From: Mesaphorura yosii
Taxonomy: Eukaryota; Arthropoda; Collembola; Poduromorpha; Tullbergiidae
Reading direction: 5' to 3'
Length of the DNA: 64,000 nt
Assembly: GCA_009869945.1 (NCBI GenBank)
Contig: WIXG01000012.1
Location: 248,001-312,000, forward strand
Shown: positions 35,755 to 45,700 of the stretch, piece by piece
Layout of the letters: each line of letters begins with the position of its first letter
Numbering within the stretch: position 1 is the stretch's first letter
Translations under genes and position numbers: made by a program
The notes under the pieces: model-generated
What the model was told of the DNA's origin: nothing
The model's input: the letters and a program-made list of their open reading frames with translations, nothing else
Database searches by the model: none

Positions 35755-35971
35755 ACCAATATTATAGTCAGAACAAGGAATTGACAACCGTTTGGAAAAG
35801 TTGCGTACTTGCATGCTATTCACGTTTTGTAAATGACATGAAAGGTACAAGGCAGAAAAGTTCTTACAAAGCTAAAGCTTGAGGTCGTTGGCTTTATTAA
35901 CTTGATTTACAATTAATTAACTTCAAATCAACGTTAGTCTTCTAGGGAAACTCAAACTCTTGTGCTATTTG

Positions 35972-36692
35972 CTATTCGTCTTCGATTTGTTCAATAACCC
36001 TCTGCGTCCACTCTGGAATGTATTTGAGCTTCAGTTTGTAGTCAATAATCTCCACACAACCTGAATCAAGCAAATCGAGGATCAGTTAAGATACGCTGGG
36101 CTGTCGACTCAGAATGTCAAGGCAACTCAGCAACTTAAGATTTGATTTACCTAAGAGGTAGTCGAGGTTAAAATTAATTCCGAGCATTCTCCTGAACTTT
36201 AGTCCAATATTCTCTAAGAACCTGCTCTCGCGTTTGATGAACCTGCAGTTTATGAACGTGTACCGAAGGTGCTCGTTTGAGAACACGTCGATTTGGTTCC
36301 TGACATCCTTTTCGGTTCCTGGATGGAAGATGCAGTTGGTGTACGTGTTCCTGTCCTCATTCACAATGCCTTTCAGCATTTCCGCTCCGCTTTCGAACAT
36401 TTGGGAGAACACATTCTTGGATTTCTTCTTTGTACGAATTCTGGCAGCATTTTGATGCTGCGCAGCGCTGGAGCCGGCGACTGGAGGGACTGGCAGTATC
36501 GCAAAAAGTATCTTGCAATTTATGAATCTGCAGAATAGAAATGAGCACGAATCCGATAACTATCACTAGCTGCAGTAATCAATAATTTAGTGTTTTGCGA
36601 CAACTTACGTACTTGATTTCCAAGTTGTTCACGATATCATTAACTCTTTCTGGGCTGACGGTCGCTGTCACTGGCGAGGTGGCTTCCACCAT
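35972..36692 (-). CDS. Unrecognised 181-residue protein
   Basis: Three minus-strand exons, 36613-36692, 36151-36527 and 35972-36060, keep one frame through phase-2 and phase-1 introns and end at TAG. I do not recognise the family. The chain starts MVEATSPVTATVSPERVND, has a short hydrophobic stretch (KILFAILPVPPVAG), a basic patch (RIRTKKKSKNVF) and then a well-ordered looking part (SNEHLRYTFINCRFIKRESR; LKFRRMLGINFNLDYLLG; WTQRVIEQIEDE). The hydrophobic stretch is too short and proline-rich to be a sure membrane segment. Correct splice signals and frame support a real gene. It lies 217 bases upstream of the small heat-shock-like gene, on the same strand. Confidence 0.5.
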
Positions 36693-37310
36693 TTTCGGCT
36701 GGCACTAAAATTCTGGCATGTACTAGCGGTATTTGGTAATTAGCAGTGACGACAGAGGTAATTTGCACCAGCAATTTACCCATGCCCATGACCAACTTTT
36801 GAGTATCTTCACTTCAGTGCGGAAAAGTGGTTAACTTTACTTACTTATTGTTGTGTGACACATGTATTCACAGCTACAGTCGCAACTTGCATGCAAGTGT
36901 AATCTAATCTCTGCTGTGTGGTTTGAAGCTGTTCGTAAATTAAATTCATACTCAATAATCATGGGGCTCGTGACAAATGACTTAGTCGACACTCGATACA
37001 GCCACAACACACACACATTCAGCGACATTCAGCGTGTAAGGTGCTGGAATCACAATAATCTTCGTCGTCCTCAATCATTGTGTATTTAATGTGCAGCTGC
37101 TTCGTGCCTGCTTACGTTGTAGTAGAAATCGGTATTGTCGACTGATGCGACGGTATTTAATGACGCATTCAATTTCCATTTATGTACGTACGCCGAGTCG
37201 AGTTTCTGTTTCTAGCAAACAAAGAATTGCACCTTTATTTATTCAACTTGGTCAACTTGTAGGTCGAGGTCAAAAATAGTTAGAGCTAAGGCTTAAGGCT
37301 AAGCTGAAGT
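36693..37310. other. Intergenic: 5' flank of the 181-residue gene and 3' flank of AK5-like gene
   Basis: A 618-bp AT-rich gap with no coding frame I can support. It should hold the AK5-like 3' UTR at its right end. Confidence 0.4.
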
Positions 37311-39370
37311 CTAGTCTCCTAGTAGTTCATTATACATGGCTTTGATGGTATCCGTCGAAGGTTTGCGTGCGTCGGCAAATTCAAGTGCATTTAGGACGTC
37401 GTTAAAGGTAGCTGTGAACTCGGACACTACTTTCGAAGGGTCACCGTCGCCATCGACCTGAAATCACCACAGAAAAAAGAACACAGTGGTCAAGTCAGTG
37501 GGCAGCTTTCATCATTCATCATGTGTTAATTAAGAAACTGGTTTGGCTTACAATATGAAGTCTTTGCTGGTCATCCAGAGCTTTCAGCGTCGGCAGAGTT
37601 GTCAATCGATACGTCATCAACCTTGCTTTGATTGCATCTGAGCTGTTGTCGGTTCGTGTTCCCTTCGCGTTCCTTTGCCCGAGACTGCGACCCAGTTCAA
37701 CCTCGGAGCAATCAATCAGGATACAAGGAGGCCTGAGCTGAGTCTGCAAACATTCGTACAACGTACACGGTTACGACGTTACGAGTTAGCAGGAGACACG
37801 AGAGATTTAAAAGAAACATTCCATCAGAGCCAGGAGTCAAGCCATGCAAGTAACAACTTCGACTGACTTCGACTACCAACTTACTTCTCTCTCGAAAGCA
37901 GCCAGCTGCTCCGCCGTACGTGGAAACCCATCAATCACAACCAGCTGATGTTTCTTCAGGAAATCAAACACGATTCGCATGACGATTTCATTGCTCACAA
38001 GTTCTCCTCTCCGCAACGTGTTTCGGATGCTGGTCACTTGATCCTGGGTCAGGCCCAGTTGGCTGGCTACTTGTAAGTTGGATGGCGAAGACAGCGAGCG
38101 GAGGAAGCCGCCAATGGACAAGTGCGTCCAGGGGAAGCGAGGTGAGGAGGAAAGAAGTGACTTGTTGGAGCCTGGGCCGCCAATTATCCAAACTATGCGC
38201 CGCTCCGTCGTGCTCGGCAGCATCTTCATCAGTTTATTGTTCGTGATAAGATTGGTCGCTTGCTGCTGCTTCTCGAATTTTTCCGGAAGCGGCTTCACTG
38301 GCACGTTACCCTGTTCTAGAACCGTGTCGATTGCTTTTAGGAAATCGTTGTAGACTTCTGTGGGCTGGCGTTCTCCATCAACCTATGAATTGGAATTCGA
38401 GTTACGAAATGGGAAGGTCAACGTTTAGTAGTACACTTGGCACAGCACCGCACCACCACACGTCCTGGTACGTAAGGTCGAAGCGTTCATTAACGAATAG
38501 AGGCTCAAGGTCCGTTGTCCATTCACTCACCACTTGAAGTCGTTTCATTTGGTCGAAGTATTCCGCTACTGCAAGGACGTTCTTCACGTAGTTTCGCAGC
38601 TCCATGCGAGCCAGCTGAAGCACCGTGTCGCCCAATTGGGACCCGAACTCAATCTGCTTCTCAAGGATACGAATGTGCCAGTTTAGGAGAATGACGGCGT
38701 CCACTCGTCGGAGCTGTGGCATGAAAAATTATGATTGGGAATTCAGAAATGGAGGTTCTTGAAGTTAATTGATTGTTGTTATTGAGCATTGCCTTTTCAT
38801 TGTATTCCACTACATCACGCATGGAGCGCGGGTAGCCGCTAATCAGGTAGCAGGTTGCGTTCACAGTCATCTTCATCTCCATCTGCAGGACTTGGATGAG
38901 GTTCGAGGCTGGCATTTGCGTAAAGTCCTCCAGGCCTAAGTTATGTGCTAAATTTGTAATACTCACAGGCCAGACCGTTTCCACGAAATGCCGATGCCTT
39001 TGACTTGTGGCATGTGCCTTACCATTCCCGATGACATGCTGCTGGACGAGGTCCGTCATATTGACATGGGCTAGGCCTTGCCTTTCCTGCACCACACGAT
39101 CGCAGTGCGTGATTTTCCCAGAGCCCGGCCCGCCAAGCACGAAAATGACGGGGACTCGCGGTTCGCTGAACCGCACGGTGCCCGACTCGGCGACAGGGAC
39201 CGCTTTGAGGGGCTCAAACTGCGACGTGAATCGCCCATCGGGCTCCAATTGCGTGGGAAGCAAAGATGAAGAGTCTGGAAAACAAAGCAATGCATAGCAC
39301 AGCGATAAACGAAAGTTCAGAGGTCAAACAGCAGCCTGTTCGTCTCACCTTTCCCCATGCAAACGCCCAT
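37311..39370 (-). CDS. AK5: Adenylate kinase isoenzyme 5-like, two kinase domains
   Basis: Seven minus-strand exons, 39349-39370, 39023-39274, 38793-38935, 38531-38713, 37885-38382, 37552-37743 and 37311-37457, total 478 residues. Adenylate kinases interconvert 2 ADP with ATP and AMP. Domain 1 has the P-loop GGPGSGK (55-61) and LISGYPRSMRD. Domain 2 has GGPGSNKS (268-275), VVIDGFPRTAEQ and ILIDCSEVELG. In domain 2 the Gly before the catalytic Lys is Asn, a change I remember from other arthropod AK5 proteins, so it may be lineage-typical. The start is the ATG at 39370: it gives MGVCMGK, a glycine-2 N-terminus suited to myristoylation. The open frame continues upstream without another ATG. Intron 3 appears to use a GC donor (AAG|GCAATG). 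Confidence 0.82.
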
Positions 39371-40767
39371 GAGAGAGTCAACTTTCTCCGAGATCTTCAC
39401 GATGACGTGCTGAGCTGTAGGGACGTGTTTCAAAGCTGCAGCTTGGACAAGCCACAGAAACCGCGACACGACACGCCGAGACTGAGACGCGTTGCAATAA
39501 ATTCGACCCTCAAAATGCAAATAAGCGGAGCAGCATCTAAATGTGGGAGTAGTAGAAATGAAAGTAAACCATAATTGAGTCGTTTAATCGATCGGGATCG
39601 AGGACGTTCCCTTTCCCTTCAACTGCCTGCCAAGTCCATCAACTATCAGCGGACTAGACAAAGCCCAGCACAGCATACCACAGCGGGAGCGCATCATCGG
39701 ACAGCTCATTTAATGCATGCATACGGGGAATGGACAAATACCTGTACAGCTGTACAGGTACAATATGGAGTTTCCAATGACGACCGACCGGAAACGTCAA
39801 AACAAATATTATTTGCTAAGCCATGCCATACATTAGAGTCCGGACCATTCTGTTTTCTCCGGGTAGGCAGGCACTTGTGTCATGTCGTGTCATTCGTGTT
39901 TCGTGTTGTACAATGGTAGAATGGGTTGTCATAAATTGGATTGGAACGCTCATCCCCTTTTGATGAGTCTAGCCTATGCCTACTTTTCTGTAGAGTTCTG
40001 TTTCCTAAATGATCATTATACAATAATAATGAGTACAAGGCACTGAATGACTACTACAATTTGGGGTTCTGGGAATTCATGCATATTGCAGGAAACAAAC
40101 CTGACTGACACTGACCCACACCCAACGACTCACGTACAAAATTTCCACAATACCCAAAAATTCCATACGTGTCCCGTCCCTGGAGCTGCTGGGCACCGCA
40201 TCAGTGAAAGTATGGACTTGGCTTGGGCCAGACTCTGTTTTGCCCCGGTTTCCATGGACGACCCCGCACGAACCCACGAATAATGTATGGACAGATCCGC
40301 TTAACAAGACTCTTGATTGCTCGGCATTCGATTGTCGATTCAATTCATCGACACGAAATACGAAATAAAATTAAAACGCAATAAAATAACATAAACACCT
40401 CAACCGCAAGTGCCGCTCTCGTCTTGCACAAAGCTCACGTAGGCCCGTCACCGTCGAATGACCTTCGTAAAATATTCAAATTGTACTCAAACTCAAAGTT
40501 TCTCATATCGAAGACTCAAGACTGTCATTTGTTAATTCCACTTTTCGGTGAATTGTAACTGTGAATTGAAAGCGCTTCAATTCACAATTCACAGTTCGGT
40601 GAGTCGTGAATCACGAATTCCGGTTCGTGACTGATCAATAAATTAAAACAGTTTCGTAAGTCGTTCGTTCCTTCTTTTATACTTTTTGAGTCCTGCTTGA
40701 GGTTCAATAAGGCTCTAATCGAAAGTGATTTATTTAGCCGCAGCCGGGCTGTACGCCACCGTCACAC
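39371..40767. other. Divergent intergenic region between AK5-like and tectonic-like genes
   Basis: 1.4 kb holding two divergent promoters. No gene is supported. A hairpin-like cluster of GTGAATT/AATTCAC words at 40557-40596 lies 170 bases before the tectonic-like start. Confidence 0.45.
40557..40596. repeat. Inverted repeat (hairpin) with repeated GTGAATT words
   Basis: GTGAATTGAA at 40561-40570 pairs with TTCAATTCAC at 40576-40585 around a 5-base loop. Alternatively AACTGTGAATTG at 40557-40568 pairs with CAATTCACAGTT at 40585-40596. Confidence 0.8.
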
Positions 40768-42639
40768 GTGTTCACTGTGACCGATGCTGAAGCTATGGAG
40801 TGGATCTTGAATCGGCTGGTTACGCCCTTCGTGAACAACCATGATCGTGATTCGAACAATAACGCTGGAGACGACGGAAGTGATTCTGATGCCACTGACA
40901 CTGAGTTCTGTTCCAGTTGCTGCCGCACTGACTGGATGATCAAAGCGTCCGAATGTGTCTACTCAATCAACTCCTGCACGGCTAGCAGAAGTGGAAATAA
41001 AGGGACCAAGTACTACCATTTGCTCAACTGTACGATCTTCATCACGATGCTGACGATCGTTCTCCTGGCCGAGTCCCTGTCGGTGTCCACTTCAACGTCT
41101 GGCCCTTTCGTCGTCTCTCAACGCACGAGGTCCCTGTACTCGATGACCGGCAACGCCACGGCGCTCCGACCACCGAACGTGATTCACTTTGGGAATTCCA
41201 ACATGATTATCGTACTCAAGCAGCGTCTGGACACGATGACGATGACGACCTCAGGTTCAGACGCCGTATCACAAGATTCATCTGCATCAGTGCCCAGCGG
41301 CAGCGAAGAGGCCAAAGCCGCCAGACTCAGCCGAGACGACGAATACTTTGTGCCATTTAATTGTCCGTGCGGTTCCTCAGTAGCGACTTCGACTACCGCC
41401 ACCGCCAGCAGCACAGCTTGTCAGACATTCGAATGCTGTGTTTGTCAGTTGAAGTGTCCGCTTTCAGCTGTGCTAAGCAATAATTCGTACTACGACAAAG
41501 CAGAATGGGTGAATCAGTTTGTACGCGACAACTGTCCTCGAAGGAGCACACCAGCAACAATTTCGTTCGAAGATCGTCTGCTTTATCATGGCGGATTCGC
41601 AAAGAAGTTTTGGGCATGCTCCCAGCCAAGCTACTTTCTAAACAAAATCCACTCGACTTGGTTCCCGTACTTTTGCGTGCATACCGACAACTTGGCGTCT
41701 CTTGGAAGCTACTACGAAAAACATTCCAAATTGGGGAATTTGCAGACGAACGTGTTCAGGCACGGATTTCACGAGCCAAGCTCACAACCGCGGTACAATT
41801 GGAAGCACGAAAGAATTCAGCAGCATCGTCCGAATGAAGGTGAGTCTGAGCTTAGCTCAGGCACTGCAGTCGGCAACCCAGAAGACTCAATTGTTCACGA
41901 ACTCCTGCTGCCCGCTGTCAACGGAACCAATTCGATGTCGAGAATCAAGATCCTCGGTGGTTCGAAATGCTTCCGAACCTTGGGGCTCCTTCGGCCTGGT
42001 CTCAGTTCATATTTACCGTGCATTGCGAAGATTGATATCGACTCGAGTGCAGATTGTGACGAGATTCGACACGATTTGGACTCTGCCGTAGAGCTCCTGC
42101 TGGACATTCACTTGAAGACTGGATCGAGCAACGCATCGTTCATGGCACAGGCGCAGGCACAAGGCTTCCAGGTACAAAGAAGTCTAGTGACCCTGACAGG
42201 AATATTTGCACACGAGGCTCCGGCATCCGGCGAGCGTTCCCTGCACTGCAGCAATCTGACACTTGGCGTAGAAGCGGCCGCCACGTTCTACAACGGGAGA
42301 CCGATCGGAGTTCGGATCAATTACATGAAAAGGGACGACCAGTTTGTGAGCCCGTGCTCGGCCCGCCGACTCCACATCACGACAGTGACGAGTGACGTGA
42401 ACAAGACGCTGGTCAGCAGATACTCGCGCTTTTGGTCGAATATCTTGAACACCGAGTGCCCAGCTGATTACTGCTGGCGGGACCTGCTGCACACTGCGAA
42501 GCCCGTCGTGGAATCGGCCGCCCTGCTCCTGCCGCACGAAGCGGAGCTGTTTATGCTTGGATGTCTCGGGGGTTTGGGAGCATTTGCTATATTTTTACTT
42601 CACGAATTTATGCGTAATGATGTGAGTACTTACTTTTAG
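40768..42639 (+). CDS. Tectonic-like membrane protein (probable ciliary transition zone)
   Basis: A single open frame of 623 residues without introns. Tectonics are secreted or membrane proteins of the ciliary transition zone. The evidence is a cysteine cluster CPCGSS (about 198) and CQTFECCVCQLKC (218-230), which recalls the tectonic C-x-C...C-x3-CCC-x3-C block, and a following segment WFPYFCVHTDNLASLGSYYE similar to the FCV..DN...LG..YE stretch after it. There is one C-terminal membrane helix (LGCLGGLGAFAIFLLHEF, about 592-609) and several N-X-S/T sites. A hydrophobic stretch at about 85-107 could be a signal sequence; if so the true start may be the ATG at 41047 (MLTIVLLAESLSV). The assignment is from motif memory only. 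Unknown membrane protein is the alternative. Confidence 0.55.
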   Translation: MFTVTDAEAMEWILNRLVTPFVNNHDRDSNNNAGDDGSDSDATDTEFCSSCCRTDWMIKASECVYSINSCTASRSGNKGTKYYHLLNCTIFITMLTIVLLAESLSVSTSTSGPFVVSQRTRSLYSMTGNATALRPPNVIHFGNSNMIIVLKQRLDTMTMTTSGSDAVSQDSSASVPSGSEEAKAARLSRDDEYFVPFNCPCGSSVATSTTATASSTACQTFECCVCQLKCPLSAVLSNNSYYDKAEWVNQFVRDNCPRRSTPATISFEDRLLYHGGFAKKFWACSQPSYFLNKIHSTWFPYFCVHTDNLASLGSYYEKHSKLGNLQTNVFRHGFHEPSSQPRYNWKHERIQQHRPNEGESELSSGTAVGNPEDSIVHELLLPAVNGTNSMSRIKILGGSKCFRTLGLLRPGLSSYLPCIAKIDIDSSADCDEIRHDLDSAVELLLDIHLKTGSSNASFMAQAQAQGFQVQRSLVTLTGIFAHEAPASGERSLHCSNLTLGVEAAATFYNGRPIGVRINYMKRDDQFVSPCSARRLHITTVTSDVNKTLVSRYSRFWSNILNTECPADYCWRDLLHTAKPVVESAALLLPHEAELFMLGCLGGLGAFAIFLLHEFMRNDVSTYF

Positions 42640-42685
42640 TTTAACTCACAATTTTCAAACTTTTGTATGGAGCTCTGTTTTTGTA

Positions 42686-42701
42686 TTTATTTTTGAATAA
42701 A
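42686..42701. terminator. Back-to-back poly(A) signals of IFT122 (minus) and tectonic-like gene (plus)
   Basis: The 16 bases TTTATTTTTGAATAAA contain AATAAA for the plus-strand gene (42696-42701) and, as TTTATT at 42686-42691, AATAAA for IFT122 on the minus strand. A second TTTATT near 42744 is an alternative for IFT122. Confidence 0.55.
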
Positions 42702-42796
42702 CCAACGGCGAAAGAGCGTAAGCCAGAAACGCGAACGTGTGCATTTATTTTTCGAAGCATTTCTGTGTCCCAACGTGTATTAAGCAACAGTTAACT

Positions 42797-45700
42797 TTAA
42801 TCAATAGAGCGATCGTCGTGATTTGCTTGCGATTTCAGTGGTGTTCTACAGAGAGGGCAGACTCCTTTCTGCAGGGCTTTGATGATGAAGTCGTCCGTGT
42901 GAAATACCTGCGTGCGAATTAAATTAATTAAATATCAACGTTCAGCCCACGTGCGTAGGAGAATTCTATTGTGCGTGCGCGCGTCTGTTTTTGCTACTTT
43001 TACCTTGAAGCACCCGTAGCACTGTGTAATGCTCATATCTGGAATCAGATTCTTGTAGAAGGTGTACCGGAGTGGAGCCGGCCACTTGCAGACGATGACT
43101 TCGTTCGGTTCCAGCAAACGCAGTGCTTCTCGGCTCACAATGACTGGACTGAAGACCACTTTTTCGTCCTGTACGATGACTGCTTTCGTCGAAAACGGGT
43201 CGAGGATCGAATTCGGACCCGAGGCACTACCGCTTACTCCGACACCGCCATTGCCCATCGCCAGCATGCTGTTGTACTCGGCATTGAGCCCGCCGTCATC
43301 GTAGACCCCATTCGTCGTGTCAGTATCGTCAAACTGCAGGATTTGCAGGTCCACGATGCCTCCGGCTGAGTCATGAATCTCCTTCCATCGGTTGTTATTG
43401 CCCGCATTGGCGTTTCTCCCTGCAGCAGCTATTTGTCTTCTATTACGAGTATTTGAACTGTTTCCACGGCCCGAGCCCGAGCCTAAGCCGGAACCTCCGC
43501 GTGCCCGTGCATGGGAATTTGAGTACCCGTTCGCATCATTACTGCCTGTGTGGCCCGCGCCCGCACCCGCTCCGATGTTGTTGGCTGCTGAGAGACCGCG
43601 CGATCCAATTAATCCCAAAGCCTCCTCATCTCCGATCCCTTCTTCCAGCTGGAATTGGACCAACGGCAAAACTTCTGCAATGTAAAGCGAAAGTGGAAAA
43701 TGTAATAAAATGGGATTAATTTCCAATCTCGCATCATCACATTCGCATCGTTGGCGTGGCCGTGGCGGTTGGCATCACGCTCATTATTTTTTATTGGATA
43801 GCTTTCGCATCGCGGCGTGGCACGGCGCACGTCAGCAATTCGTAGAAAGTTAAGTCTGTTGGCGGATAATTTAATCTAATCGAGATCTTTCGCACCTGAA
43901 GCCAAGCCATGAGCGAGCCAATTGCCAATTTGGTAAGCCGCTTGCTTGCAGTGTAAAAGGCACGTAATTCTAAAATTGGCTTCAATATCTCTCATTTCTC
44001 TCATATGCTAGATTGGGTTTCAGTTTTCGGGAAAAGTGATAAATCTTGTTCTCGTTACAAAACGCAAAGTACAAACATGAGTTTTCCATTGCGAATTGGC
44101 CTTCTCTCGCGTACGAGGCTTGGAAATGCATGTTCGTTAAAATTAATTGATTTCCACAAGCTAGGTTTTGTTGCTTATGGCTCTCTATTCATTGCATTGC
44201 CATCAAATTCAAACCTCTGCGCCTTGAACTTTGGAGTCGAGGCGTTGATCGATCATTGTTCGAGAAATCAATAAATTGCAAAACACCTCTGCAAAAGCCT
44301 CGAGAGCTGTCAGCCATCAAGTCATTCACAAACACAAAACATAATTCTCGACGCAGTCAAATAAATAAGTAATTTACATCGTAATAACGACCGTCTCACC
44401 GAATGAAATGAAAGAGAAAATGAATGGGTGTTGGCAATTAATGCACTCATTTCCTTTCGGATTGAAGAGCGGGTTTCTTGTGTAGCAGCGGTAGCACATT
44501 GGCTGCAGGTCCTCATTGTCCTCCGGAATGTCGCCAAGCGCCTGCTTTTGGAGCGTGCACAACTGCGACCACATTTTCTCAGGTGTTGTCACGTCCTTCA
44601 TCTTGTCCAAGATGAAACTCGCGAGTTTGTACGCTTGGACAAGTCGGGCGTGCTTCGCGAGTGTGAAGAGGACGAGGCTGGAAAGGAACAAGAAAAATGG
44701 GGCGATTTCATGCAAGATTTGTCAGAGATAACACGCGCCATTCACGCCTCACGCCTTTCACGCCACGATGACATTCGTATTCGCATTCGCATTTACGTAC
44801 AATTTCGAAATTGGTTTGTCGCCATCCGTCATGAGCTCATGCACGAGAAACTTGGAGATGTTGAAAAGCGCGTCAGACATGAAGGGCGTGAAAGGTTGAT
44901 CCTGAAACGAAATGTCACGCAATAATTCATGCATGTCAGCACCACGAATTTCTGCATCTTCGTGCCAGTCAGCTTTGTTTTTCTCCGAAATTGCGTAACT
45001 TACAATGTATTTGTAAATGGCATCGTATGCATAATACATGCCCGCTTTCTTCTGGTGCAGCTTGAAGGTGGCCACGTGCTTCGCTTGGAACTTTGGATTT
45101 GTTCTGCGAAAACGAAAGGGAATTGAATTCGATTGACAGCGATAAAACCAAGACAGTGACAAAAACATCCAAGGAGCTGATAAGCCAAGGAGATTCCTAA
45201 TTCACAGCATCTGCATCGTAACTCACTCAACACCAGCCAGTTCCAAGTACTGCGTGCTCACAATCCAGTGATAGTAAGCCGTGTCCGTGAATCGATGCTC
45301 GATTATCGAGTTTTTGCGTAATTGGTCGAGGACGTGAAACGCTTCTTCTGGGCATCCCGCTTCGAGAAAGGCTGCAACGTGCAAAACAAAGAGAACAATG
45401 GCTATAAAGACAAAAGACATCAATTTCGCTTTCGCCATTGCCACTGCTGATGCCATTTCGAAATTTCTCTTCGCTAAAAGCAATCCAATCCATTCAAGAG
45501 AAGATAAAAGGGTCGAGTATCGAGGAGAGAAGACAAAAGAATGTCACCGGCAATAGCAACTCTTCCAAACTCCCATCACGATTACGACTACGGCAATGAC
45601 ATCATTATTTGCAAATGAAACTCAATGTACTGGAAATTATAAATGCTAATGTCTCTAAAAGAAGCAGTCTGGACAAAGCAATGGGAAAGAGGCTTGCCTT

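Noticed and set aside
43392-43685. + strand frames opposite the IFT122 C-terminal exon
   Set aside because: Shadows of the Gly/Ser-rich IFT122 insert on the other strand; the Pro-rich content follows from that.
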